Below, piece after piece: positions 13,494 through 20,863 of a DNA stretch of 20,863 nucleotides; position 1 is the stretch's first letter; each line of letters starts with the position of its first letter. The position numbers were made by a program, and so were the translations under genes. This stretch comes from a virus: IMG/VR virus record IMGVR_UViG_3300024518_000916, positions 1 through 20,863 of that record, one strand, 5' to 3'. The notes beneath the pieces are model-generated. The model was not told the origin of the DNA. It did not search any database and was given only the letters and a program-made list of their open reading frames with translations.

Positions 13494-14692
13494 AACCATT
13501 CAAAGGCCCAGCTAAGCAACGAGGCTTCGTCGGAGCACTGCTTCAGGGGGCTAGCGCTCTTGGCGGACTCTTCGGGGCACGCAACGACGTCAACGCAGCA
13601 CGAGAAGACATACGCAACCTCCCCGGCATGCAGGGACCGCCTAGCCTGTCAGGTAACTTCGGCACATCGGAGGGAGGCAACTTCCAGCTTAACCCAGAGC
13701 TACAGGGGCTACAGACTGGCGTAGCAGGTGGAGCACAGAACATGCTGAGTGGTGGTCAGTTCAATGATCCACGCTTCCAGCAGGCCTTCCAAAACAACGA
13801 CATAGCAGGTGCATTCCAAAGCCAGCAGGGTCTACTGAACCAACAGCTAGGTAACAACGTCTTTGGCGGCGGACAGCAGGCATTTAATACCTCTACTGGC
13901 TTGGCCCAAGGCTTTGCTAATCAGGTAGCAGGTGGTCCACAGGACTTCAGCGGTGGCCTCCAGCAGGGCCTGTTCAACCAAGGCTTCCAGAACCAACTGG
14001 CAGCAGGCGACCAGAGAGCACTGTTCGATCAGTCACTAGCACAGCAGCGCGCAGCATTTGCACCAGAAGCGGCTCGTCAGCAGCAGTCCGTAGAGCAAAG
14101 TCTCTTCAGTAAGGGCATGTTGGGCGCAGGTAGTACAAACACTGGTGATGCCTTCCGTGGCCTCTTTGAGGCACAGGGAGCGCAGGACTTCGCCTTCCAA
14201 GACAGAGCAAACGACTTAGCCTTCCAGCAGCAGAACTTCTTAGGTAACCTAGGCAGTCAGCAGCTTGGTCAAGGCCAGAACTTCCTTGGACAGAACCTCG
14301 GACAGTTCAACCAGAACGTACAGAACTTCCAAGGTCTACAGGGCCTAGCGCAGGGCATGGAGGGTCAACAGTTCGGACAGAACTTACAGGCTCTTGGGCA
14401 TAACCAGAGAGCAGGGCAGCAGAGGCTGGCTGACTCTCTCGGACTGTTCCAGCAAGGCAGTGACCTGTTCAACCAGAGCTTCGGACTTGGACTACAGGGC
14501 GCAGGCGCAGGACTCGACTTCGGAAGGTTCGGACTAGAGGGCGCTGGTATGCCGTTCAACTTGCAAGCTAACCTCCTAGAGGGCAGCAGCGGGTCGGCAC
14601 AAGCACTCAACCAAGCGGGACAGAACAGCGCATCAGCAACAGGTAATCTGTTCAGCGGTGTAGGCAGTGCCCTTGGCAAGATATTCGGTTAA
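13490..14692 (+). CDS. Gln/Gly-rich internal virion (ejection) protein
   Basis: A 400-residue low-complexity protein with about 66 glutamines by my count (roughly one in six residues), many Gly, Phe and Asn, and no cysteine. Repeated LGQxxNFLG/FQ-type segments (for example LGQGQNFLGQNLGQFNQ) suggest long helices or a disordered polar chain. Both ends carry a glycine-spaced amphipathic stretch: FVGALLQGASALGGLFG at residues 13-29 and ATGNLFSGVGSALGKIFG at 383-400, the sort seen in podoviral ejection proteins that insert into the host envelope. Position directly before two large internal proteins matches the small-medium-large order of T7 gp14-15-16 and P22 gp7-20-16. It starts at an ATGA overlap. 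Homology is not clear from sequence alone. Confidence 0.75.
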   Translation: MKPFKGPAKQRGFVGALLQGASALGGLFGARNDVNAAREDIRNLPGMQGPPSLSGNFGTSEGGNFQLNPELQGLQTGVAGGAQNMLSGGQFNDPRFQQAFQNNDIAGAFQSQQGLLNQQLGNNVFGGGQQAFNTSTGLAQGFANQVAGGPQDFSGGLQQGLFNQGFQNQLAAGDQRALFDQSLAQQRAAFAPEAARQQQSVEQSLFSKGMLGAGSTNTGDAFRGLFEAQGAQDFAFQDRANDLAFQQQNFLGNLGSQQLGQGQNFLGQNLGQFNQNVQNFQGLQGLAQGMEGQQFGQNLQALGHNQRAGQQRLADSLGLFQQGSDLFNQSFGLGLQGAGAGLDFGRFGLEGAGMPFNLQANLLEGSSGSAQALNQAGQNSASATGNLFSGVGSALGKIFG

Positions 14693-14707
14693 TAGGAGTA
14701 GTATTAC

Positions 14708-16306
14708 ATGGCTGAGAACGCAGGTTTCTTAGAACAACTCACTGGCACAGCAGTGGACGAGAGGGCGCAAGTGGACGCCAAGCTCCAAGAGGACGCCGGT
14801 ACTGGTGGTCGCCTCGGGGCTATGTTTAACTCGCTGGGCCAACAGGCAGGTGCTGGACTCGGCATCGCTGGGGCAGGGCTCATGAGTGGGCTCTCCGGTG
14901 GTCGCTTTGGTGGCACTAAAGGGGCAGGCTTCAAGTCTAACTTCGCTTCTGCTGCTGAAGAGGCTGAGACTAAGTTCGTGGCTGCTGGTGTAGGCATACA
15001 ACCAGAGGAGCTACAGGCTCGCAGAGCTATTCGTGAGCAACTGGCTGACATGCCTGACGACGGCACACACCAGTCACGCATCAAGATGGCGGAGAGAGCA
15101 ATAGAAATCTCCAACTCATTCGGTGACGCTGCTGGCGTGGCACGTGGGCTGGAGCAACTGCAGGCACTCAAGAAAGAGAAGCTGGAGTTCGACAAGCTAG
15201 GCTCACAGGCTAAGAAAGCCGAGGCTGACGCTACCGAGGCAGGCATCGTAAACGGCTACAACTCAGACGGTACTCCCGCTACTGGTATCTTGGGCATCAA
15301 GGATGGGTCGGCTGGTATCTTCACAGAAGAGAATGGAAAGCTAACACATAAGGCATTCAATAAAGGCTTCTCAATGGTTGAGCCGGGTGACACCGTAGGC
15401 ATCAAGCCTTTCGAGATAGCTAGCCAGATCAAGAAGAACAACGGCGTAGCTTACGTAGGCAAGATCAAGGGCCTAGCCTCTAGTGCCAACACAGCACTGG
15501 CTAAGACTGACCGCGTACTGAGCACACTGACTGACCTCTTCGACGAGGGCGGTGTAGAGTCTGTGATCGGTTTCTCAGGTGGCCTAATCACTGGCGTGGA
15601 CAACCTCGTCCGCAACGTCAGCGGCACGATCAACGCCTTTGCAGGACCCGGACAAGCTATTGACAGCAAGGCAGGCACCAACAAGGACGGCTCGGTACGT
15701 ACGTTTGACGGACGGTCAGGGTTGGCTAAGTTTGCGGCTGACGCTAGCAACTCATTCTCCTCACTCATTCAACTGCCAGCAGGGGTAGAACGTACCTCCG
15801 CAGCAGCCCAGCAGCACAGAGCAGCAGTCATGGAGATGGCCTACATGGCCGCCCGACTGGCTGAGCCCTCTAACCGTGGTCTGTCCGATAACGATATCAA
15901 GAACGCATTGGCTCGTATCGCAGGCGACACCTCCAACCCGCAGGTCATGATGAGGCGGTTCTTGGAGATGCAGGTAGATGCTGCCAACGAACTAGACTTC
16001 GAGCTCAGGCTCAGTCATGGCTCACTGGGGGCCAATGTATCTGACGACGCCATCAACACGGCGCTGGTAGGTAAGGGGTACGGAGAGTACAAGGCTCGTA
16101 AGGATGCACTGTTCGAGAAGTTCAACGTCACCGAACAGCAGGACGGCAGGGTTACGTTCGCTGAAGGCACTCTGATTGGTTCGGACGTCCAACCGGGCGA
16201 AGGCACTGGCCCGGTACAACAACCTGTGGACATAGACACTGCCACAGACGCAGAGGTACTAGCTGGGTTCGGGTTCGGGACGGATAAAGTTAAGGAAGAA
16301 GAATAA
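14708..16306 (+). CDS. internal virion / ejection protein, medium
   Basis: A 532-residue protein, second of a three-gene ejection-protein run. The N-terminal 85 residues are Gly/Ala rich (FNSLGQQAGAGLGIAGAGLM, then SGLSGGRFGGTKG), a possible membrane-active glycine-zipper region. Residues about 90-175 look like a long charged helix or coiled coil (ARRAIREQLADMPDD to EQLQALKKEKLEFDKL). A segment at about 355-430 (RTSAAAQQHRAAVMEMAYMA, then RGLSDNDIKNALARIAGD) resembles helical parts of other phage internal virion proteins. No enzymatic motif is seen. The ATG at 14708 follows TAGGAG (14693-14698), and the stop is one base from the next start. A role in forming the conduit for genome entry is inferred from gene order and composition. 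Confidence 0.75.
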   Translation: MAENAGFLEQLTGTAVDERAQVDAKLQEDAGTGGRLGAMFNSLGQQAGAGLGIAGAGLMSGLSGGRFGGTKGAGFKSNFASAAEEAETKFVAAGVGIQPEELQARRAIREQLADMPDDGTHQSRIKMAERAIEISNSFGDAAGVARGLEQLQALKKEKLEFDKLGSQAKKAEADATEAGIVNGYNSDGTPATGILGIKDGSAGIFTEENGKLTHKAFNKGFSMVEPGDTVGIKPFEIASQIKKNNGVAYVGKIKGLASSANTALAKTDRVLSTLTDLFDEGGVESVIGFSGGLITGVDNLVRNVSGTINAFAGPGQAIDSKAGTNKDGSVRTFDGRSGLAKFAADASNSFSSLIQLPAGVERTSAAAQQHRAAVMEMAYMAARLAEPSNRGLSDNDIKNALARIAGDTSNPQVMMRRFLEMQVDAANELDFELRLSHGSLGANVSDDAINTALVGKGYGEYKARKDALFEKFNVTEQQDGRVTFAEGTLIGSDVQPGEGTGPVQQPVDIDTATDAEVLAGFGFGTDKVKEEE

Positions 16307-16307
16307 T

Positions 16308-19300
16308 ATGGCAGTACAAGACAGACAGCGTAGACGAGCCGAAGAGCTACGGGCAGGTAGGGTACCTCAGACCTCAGACGAGGGTCATAGGGTCAACGCT
16401 ACTGTAGCCAAGCAGTCCTATCCGATACGGGATGTACCATTAGGTCCGGGCGGAGGCCCCGGTGTGGATGCACCACTGAATGCAGAGATGCTCAACCAAC
16501 AGGCTGACGCAGCGCAGGCTATCAGCGCCACGGGCGCACCTGTACAGCCAATAGACTTAATGACTATCCCTGACGCCAAGACGGCGATGCGTATAGCTAC
16601 CATAGCTAACGATCAGGGACGTGAGGGTATGGGAGACGCAGACTACGAGCGTGCTATTCTCATGTTGAAGAACTTTGAGAAGGCTAACCCCGGAGTTGCT
16701 CAGGCATTTCGTGAGAATGAGGCCATCAACAAGTGGTACGACGACAACCTTGACGTCACACCCCACCGATCCAGCCGTGTACAGAACGCACAGGGAGCAG
16801 CCATCAGGCAGCGACCAGTAGGCACTGCACGTGGTCCGGGTCGTATCAACACAGACGTGGGCTTCATCCCACAGACCATAGCTGACCTAGACCCAGTACC
16901 CGGTGACTCACGTGAGGCTGTCATAGATCGCCTTGAGAGTGAGGGCGTAGACACTACGTCAGGTGCTGGTGGGTTCTGGGATAACGTGGGCTTCGCTATT
17001 AAGCTCAACGACTCCGGTGCACAGGCCAAGGCCATCACTGGTGTAGCAATGGACAACCTAGCAGAAGCAGGCATCGTACTCCCAGAGGGGGTACGTCCCA
17101 TCACAGTCAACCAAGACCTCGGACAGCTAGAGGTACTCATGCCTACCTCCGACGGTAAGGTACGTCGTACCCTAGTAGAGCCAGAGGTGCTTAACCTAGC
17201 TAGTGCTGGCAGGCTCGCTGACCTAGAAGAACTCATGGCTGGTGTATACGCAGCTACTGCTACCATACGTGGTGGTCCTAGCTCCAAGCACCCCTTCGTA
17301 CGTGAGCTAGTAGGTGACTTCGCTGGTAGGAACGTAGGCATCATGCTTGAGTCCATTATCAGTGGACTACAGGGCGAGGCTGACCTGCAAGACATGGTCA
17401 ATGCCTTCAAGTTTGCTGACAATGTTACAGAGTCAGGGCTCAACACCCTTGCCTCTCGTGGGCTTGTGCGTACTGGTAACCTCATAGGACGTGGAAGGAA
17501 GGCCTTCGGTGACAAGTTCGCCAGTGGGTCCGAGACTGCAGAGGTCATCAACAGGAACATAGACGAAGCTGCTGACATAGTAGAGGACGTTAATGCTCTG
17601 GTAGGTGATGGCGCAGACGTACTCCCGTTCACTGTAGAGACAGGTAGTCTTAGCCAGAAGTCAGCACAGAATGTCAATGCTCGAGTCAACACGCTGAACA
17701 ACACCAAGGCTGACGCCATTGAGCTGACACGCCGTGAGAGAGTCAAGACACTAGCTGAGGCCAACCGTAGAGTAGCGGAGAGACACTCCCCTGCGGATGG
17801 TGTGGCAGGGTACGACCCACATGACCTAGCCAAGGACTCTGCGGGCACAGTCAACACCGCCCGACAGGTTGCGGTAGACGCACAACGATCTAAGCTAGGA
17901 CAGGTGAGTGTACGTACTAACCCTGACACTGGGCTCACACGCTATAGCTTCCGAGGGGAAGTAGACGCCACTACGGCAGGCTCGGGCTCACAGATGGGGG
18001 AGCACGGCATAGATGTAGCCTTCTCCGACGACGCGGTGCATATAGTCAACGCCTTCGCTGGGGAGAAGTTCGACGGAGTGACTGGCAAGCTATTCAATGA
18101 GATACTTGCGGAAGCAGGGGATCGTCCCATCACTTTAGGCGACAGTGTGTCGGCCTCTGCCAGAAAGGCAGTGGAAGGTATGCGTCGTAGAGGATGGGTT
18201 ATAGAGCAGAATCCTAGAGCCTCAATAGACAAGAAGGATGGTGTGATGACTGCCGTCAGCGAGGACGGCTTCCTAGAGCCAGTGTACACTATCACTGCAA
18301 GGCCCGGAGAGATCGTAGCACCTAAGCTCATAGCTGACGCTACCTTTGACCGTGAGGTCACAGAGGCCACCGTAGAGGGCATAGAGGAGCTACTCCCTAT
18401 TGCACAGGCTCGCACAGACGATGCCAACTTCCTGCTGAAGCAACAGATAGGATGGTCGGAGCAGACACAGCGCTCTAACTTCTACCTAGAGAACAGCAGA
18501 GCCTCTGGTCTAAGCCAGCAGGTACGTCGACTCCAAGCTAAGGTGCGCACCGCCCTGACAGGCGTTGAGGCATCCGAAGCTGACAAGGCACTAGCCATTG
18601 CTGTACGTCGTGAGACTACAGAGGATGGGGATGTACTTATCACTGGGCTGTACGACGACCAGCTAGACATAGGCAACCTACTCAACTCCCGTGCCAAGCT
18701 CAACCAGATAGCCGAGGCTACTGGGGACGCCGACATGGCTGCTATCGTGAACACCATAGACAACCTGCTCAAGAGCAAGCCATACATCAACAAGGCCACG
18801 AACAGGGCTAGGCCAGCACAGACAGCAGGCATACGTGAGTCGTACCAACGAGCACGTCAGATGTCAGCAGAGATGGATGAGATCAGTGCAGTCGTAGATG
18901 CCAGCAAGATATTCAAGCGCAACGCTGACGGTGAGCTTATCAACACAGACCTTACTGCGATAGGGCGTGTGCTTGCTAACGGCAGTGCCTTCATGCAACA
19001 CATGATGCCTGTCATTAAGCGGGGACCTGAGCTAGCTACACAGACACGTGGCGCTATCGCTGACTTGTACCGCAAGGAAGTACTGGACTCAGCCCGTGGC
19101 TGGTCTGCAACGTCTCACAAGAGGTTCCTAGATAAGTATGGGGTGGCTATTGATGCCTTGTACGGCGCAGAGGAGCAGCAGATATGGAAGTCGTTCAGGC
19201 CACCGTCTGGTGAAGTACTCAACAGAGCACAGAGGGCCAACCAAATCATAGAGACCAAGTTCAACAGGCTTGTGGCCAAGTATGCTCCTGACCCGGAGAC

Positions 19301-20021
19301 TGTGAAGTGGACTAACCCACGTGACATCGTAGCATCGGTGAACACTATGGGTGCTCGCAAGGGTGGCGCGTTCATGGATGAGCTCAAGCGGCTTGACCCT
19401 AGCTTGCATGCCTCTGTGCAGAAGCAGTCCATAGACCAGACCAGAAAGAACCTACATGAGCTGTTCTTCGATCCTAACCGTGACGCAGGGAACCTGCAGA
19501 CCGGGGTACAGATGAGGAAGTGGTTCAATGACCGTAAGGATGCACTCAAGGCTCTACACGGTGACCAGTACGTCACTGACCTAGAGACTGTGGTACGTGG
19601 AGCTGAGCTAGACGCCAAGAGGCTTGTACTCCGAGGCTCTGCACCAGCGACACAGCATGACCTTATCAGGGTTACACGCTCAATCCTAGGCCCGTTGTCT
19701 AAGCCACAACGTCAAATCTCGGCAGGCAACTACATCAACAACAAGAGACTTGCCGCTAGAGTCATGGACATCTACAGTGACCCCGATATGCTCAGAGCAC
19801 TCAAGCAGAGCAAGGGTGTGAGTGTACGAAGCCAAGCAGGTATCGCATTGTTTGTGCGCCTAGGACTGGCTGAGGCTATGGGTATCCCTGCTCCAGAGAA
19901 TGTCAACCGACCTGACACATGGTCACCTGAGTTCAAGGCACAGATATCTGCGGCGTACGAGGCCATAGACTTCTGGTCCAAGGACGGAGAGGATGAGCAC
20001 TTAGATGAGACTGGGAACTAA
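16308..20021 (+). CDS. large internal virion / ejection protein
   Basis: The largest gene, 1237 residues, almost free of cysteine and mostly helical. Its size and position make it the counterpart of T7 gp16-type ejection proteins, which leave the virion and help carry DNA across the host envelope. I see no lytic transglycosylase or peptidase motif. Residues about 185-300 contain a segment with PITVNQDLGQLEVLMPTSDG that I associate with large phage virion proteins. Residues about 542-666 look like a degenerate acetyltransferase-type (GNAT-like) fold as found in phage polyvalent proteins: FDGVTGKLFNEIL, then ITLGDSVSASARKAVEGM and RRRGWVIEQNP. The remainder to the C-terminus is charged helical sequence, with a DELKRLDPSLHASVQKQS-type region near 1020-1040. 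The ATG at 16308 lies one base after the previous stop. Confidence 0.8.
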   Translation: MAVQDRQRRRAEELRAGRVPQTSDEGHRVNATVAKQSYPIRDVPLGPGGGPGVDAPLNAEMLNQQADAAQAISATGAPVQPIDLMTIPDAKTAMRIATIANDQGREGMGDADYERAILMLKNFEKANPGVAQAFRENEAINKWYDDNLDVTPHRSSRVQNAQGAAIRQRPVGTARGPGRINTDVGFIPQTIADLDPVPGDSREAVIDRLESEGVDTTSGAGGFWDNVGFAIKLNDSGAQAKAITGVAMDNLAEAGIVLPEGVRPITVNQDLGQLEVLMPTSDGKVRRTLVEPEVLNLASAGRLADLEELMAGVYAATATIRGGPSSKHPFVRELVGDFAGRNVGIMLESIISGLQGEADLQDMVNAFKFADNVTESGLNTLASRGLVRTGNLIGRGRKAFGDKFASGSETAEVINRNIDEAADIVEDVNALVGDGADVLPFTVETGSLSQKSAQNVNARVNTLNNTKADAIELTRRERVKTLAEANRRVAERHSPADGVAGYDPHDLAKDSAGTVNTARQVAVDAQRSKLGQVSVRTNPDTGLTRYSFRGEVDATTAGSGSQMGEHGIDVAFSDDAVHIVNAFAGEKFDGVTGKLFNEILAEAGDRPITLGDSVSASARKAVEGMRRRGWVIEQNPRASIDKKDGVMTAVSEDGFLEPVYTITARPGEIVAPKLIADATFDREVTEATVEGIEELLPIAQARTDDANFLLKQQIGWSEQTQRSNFYLENSRASGLSQQVRRLQAKVRTALTGVEASEADKALAIAVRRETTEDGDVLITGLYDDQLDIGNLLNSRAKLNQIAEATGDADMAAIVNTIDNLLKSKPYINKATNRARPAQTAGIRESYQRARQMSAEMDEISAVVDASKIFKRNADGELINTDLTAIGRVLANGSAFMQHMMPVIKRGPELATQTRGAIADLYRKEVLDSARGWSATSHKRFLDKYGVAIDALYGAEEQQIWKSFRPPSGEVLNRAQRANQIIETKFNRLVAKYAPDPETVKWTNPRDIVASVNTMGARKGGAFMDELKRLDPSLHASVQKQSIDQTRKNLHELFFDPNRDAGNLQTGVQMRKWFNDRKDALKALHGDQYVTDLETVVRGAELDAKRLVLRGSAPATQHDLIRVTRSILGPLSKPQRQISAGNYINNKRLAARVMDIYSDPDMLRALKQSKGVSVRSQAGIALFVRLGLAEAMGIPAPENVNRPDTWSPEFKAQISAAYEAIDFWSKDGEDEHLDETGN

Positions 20022-20313
20022 ACAAGAACTATTCGCACAGCTACTGGGTGAACACCTAGTGTGGTTGTATGAACAAGGGTACAAGGTACGCATGGGCGAT
20101 GTATGGGCCACGGACGGGCACAAGGTAAACAGCAACCACTACCTTAAGCTAGCCGCTGACCTCAATCTCTTCTACGGTGGGAAGTATCTCACTGACACAG
20201 AAGACCACAGGAAGTCTGGGGAGAAGTGGGAAACAAGACACTCTCTCTGCAGATGGGGTGGGCGCTTTCAGGATGGCAACCACTACTCACTGATACATTA
20301 TGGGAGGATGTAG
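20005..20313 (+). CDS. endolysin, M15-type (D-Ala-D-Ala carboxypeptidase/VanY-like) peptidase
   Basis: A 102-residue wall-degrading peptidase. The pattern matches phage M15 peptidases: an N-terminal helix KQELFAQLLGEHLVWLYEQG, then SNHYLKLAADLNLF, giving ligands H45 and D52 in the family form SxHxxxxAxD, then YLTDTEDHRKSGEKWE, and WGGRFQDGNHYSLIH with H93 as third ligand and D90 in the acid-x-x-His position. It would cut peptide cross-links in peptidoglycan. No signal peptide is present, so export should depend on a holin, for which 13296-13493 is the candidate. At 102 residues it is a little shorter than relatives I know (about 120-140), mainly in the segment before the first His. The ATG at 20005 overlaps the end of the ejection gene by 17 bases, with GGAGAGGATGAG just upstream. 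Its stop overlaps the next start (TAGTG). Confidence 0.85.
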   Translation: MRLGTKQELFAQLLGEHLVWLYEQGYKVRMGDVWATDGHKVNSNHYLKLAADLNLFYGGKYLTDTEDHRKSGEKWETRHSLCRWGGRFQDGNHYSLIHYGRM

Positions 20314-20702
20314 TGTCTAGCAAACTATGGATAGGACTAGCCTTATTACTAACAACTATTACGTCGGCTGAAGAGACAATGGTACCGTCTCCTCTTGAGT
20401 TTGCATGCGAGTGGCTAGACCTTGACTGCACTGGTATCGAACAGCCCACAGTAGTATACACTAATATAATGGGAGACATGGGGCTCTACGGAGCGTACTT
20501 CCCCGGAGAGTCTATAGTAGTCATAGACCCCCACGCCCCTGCACACACTGTGGTGCATGAGGTCACGCACTACGTACTACATGAAGCTGGCTTCACCGAC
20601 TTGGATAGATGCCTCAGTGAGGAGGTCGCGCGCAGAGTAGGGGATGCATGGGCCAAGCAGGCCTATACCACCGGCTGGAAGAAGAAATACGGGTGTGTCT
20701 AA
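20313..20702 (+). CDS. small exported HExxH zinc metallopeptidase
   Basis: A 129-residue protein with GTG start at 20313, overlapping the endolysin stop (TAGTG), and GGGAGG at 20302-20307 as ribosome site. An upstream in-frame ATG at 20226 would place 29 residues ahead of the signal peptide and is less likely. Residues 1-19 (SSKLWIGLALLLTTITSA) form a Sec signal peptide with a probable signal-peptidase I site after T-S-A19. The zinc motif HEVTH at 82-86 (ligands H82, H86; catalytic E83) is followed 17-18 residues on by SEEVARRVGDAW, giving E103 or E104 as third ligand, as in gluzincins. Four cysteines (C32, C39, C100, C128) could form disulfides in the periplasm. The rest is short and I recognise no named family. 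Coupling to the endolysin suggests a lysis-time role. Confidence 0.82.
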   Translation: MSSKLWIGLALLLTTITSAEETMVPSPLEFACEWLDLDCTGIEQPTVVYTNIMGDMGLYGAYFPGESIVVIDPHAPAHTVVHEVTHYVLHEAGFTDLDRCLSEEVARRVGDAWAKQAYTTGWKKKYGCV

Positions 20703-20729
20703 GGAATGATATACAAGATGTATGAGCTT

Positions 20730-20743
20730 TTCACACGTGTGAA
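20730..20743. promoter_or_regulatory. perfect 14-bp palindrome TTCACACGTGTGAA
   Basis: The sequence TTCACACGTGTGAA is identical to its reverse complement. It lies in the 55-base gap between the peptidase and the last, truncated gene, just before the ribosome site (AAGGAGAG, 20745-20752). It could be an operator for a dimeric regulator, or a short hairpin affecting the next gene. No promoter boxes are obvious next to it. A 19-codon frame (20706-20765) runs through it but has poor ribosome spacing and is not called. Confidence 0.5.
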
Positions 20744-20757
20744 GAAGGAGAGTACCG

Positions 20758-20863
20758 ATGTCTAAGAATCTATCAATACCACATGGTCGTAATGGCAACC
20801 CCATGACGCTCGATCCCTTATTGATAGAGATGGGTTGCTATGAGGGCATTTCACGAATGTCCA
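20758..20863 (+). CDS. start of a truncated unknown gene
   Basis: ATG at 20758, preceded by AAGGAGAG at 20745-20752, opens a frame that stays open to the right edge (35 codons, beginning MSKNLSIPHGRNGNPMTLD). The strong ribosome site and lack of stops support a real gene. Nothing in the visible residues identifies a family. A terminase small subunit or another late gene is possible but not shown by the sequence. Confidence 0.65.
   Translation, partial: MSKNLSIPHGRNGNPMTLDPLLIEMGCYEGISRMS

Noticed and set aside
14704-15246. 180-codon minus-strand frame
   Set aside because: It is Ser/Ala/Pro-rich antisense of the Gly/Ala-rich ejection gene start, without ribosome site or neighbours on that strand.
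16700-17938. 412-codon open frame on the minus strand
   Set aside because: It lies fully inside the 1237-residue ejection gene. Its product is a Ser/Leu/Arg/Thr-rich string with no domain, typical of the antisense of GC-rich coding sequence, and no ribosome site is seen.
16308-20021. Lytic transglycosylase or RNA polymerase domain in the largest gene
   Set aside because: No catalytic E-S/GLMQ-type transglycosylase motif or polymerase signature is visible in the translated protein.
20226-20702. 158-residue version of the exported peptidase
   Set aside because: It would put 29 residues before a clear signal peptide and overlap the endolysin gene deeply. The GTG at 20313 has GGGAGG at the right distance.
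20706-20765. 19-codon frame MIYKMYELFTRV...
   Set aside because: The AAGGA upstream is too close to its ATG, the product has no feature, and it overlaps the better-supported gene at 20758.
1-20863. CRISPR arrays, tRNAs, insertion sequences, integrase or attachment sites
   Set aside because: I looked for regularly spaced repeats, cloverleaf-like segments and recombinase motifs and saw none. The only multi-copy repeats are the fibre coding repeats and the short 10-mer pair.

Overview
The window is the structural and lysis half of a tailed bacteriophage genome (Caudoviricetes, podovirus-like). All genes are on the + strand and packed tightly: neighbours mostly share stop/start bases (TAGTG, TAATG, TGATG, ATGA) or lie within a few bases of each other. 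I see no host gene, tRNA, integrase, transposon, CRISPR array or replication gene. The short-tailed assignment rests on a tail-tube/adaptor gene followed by a nozzle-like gene, no tape-measure or sheath gene, and a run of large ejection-type internal proteins. A Gram-negative, possibly marine, host is my impression from the fibre repeats and ejection proteins; the sequence does not prove it.

Layout. (1) Packaging and head, 1-5938: the last codons of an upstream gene, terminase large subunit, portal, a small unknown gene, an FmdB-type zinc-ribbon protein, scaffold, major capsid protein, then a 53-residue head-fibre/decoration-like gene. That small gene lies between a strong intrinsic terminator just after the capsid gene and a weaker hairpin. 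(2) Adhesion and tail, 5986-13143: a 731-residue fibre with four WDTAYGWGDH-type repeats, a small fibre-associated protein, a complete PAPS-type sulfotransferase, tail tube/adaptor, nozzle-like protein, a second fibre and another small beta-rich protein. (3) First lysis segment, 13156-13493: two tiny single-membrane-span proteins, the second holin-like. (4) Ejection proteins, 13490-20021: a Gln/Gly-rich protein, a 532-residue protein, and a 1237-residue protein with a possible embedded acetyltransferase-like fold. (5) Second lysis segment, 20005-20702: an M15-type endolysin and a small exported HExxH metallopeptidase. A final gene with a good ribosome site runs off the right edge, preceded by a perfect 14-bp palindrome.

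Most noteworthy are the sulfotransferase embedded in the tail operon with start/stop overlap, and the signal-peptide-bearing zinc peptidase coupled to the endolysin. I recognise no spanin pair here, so the peptidase could be an alternative envelope-disrupting lysis factor. These functional ideas are inferences; the motifs are visible in the sequence.
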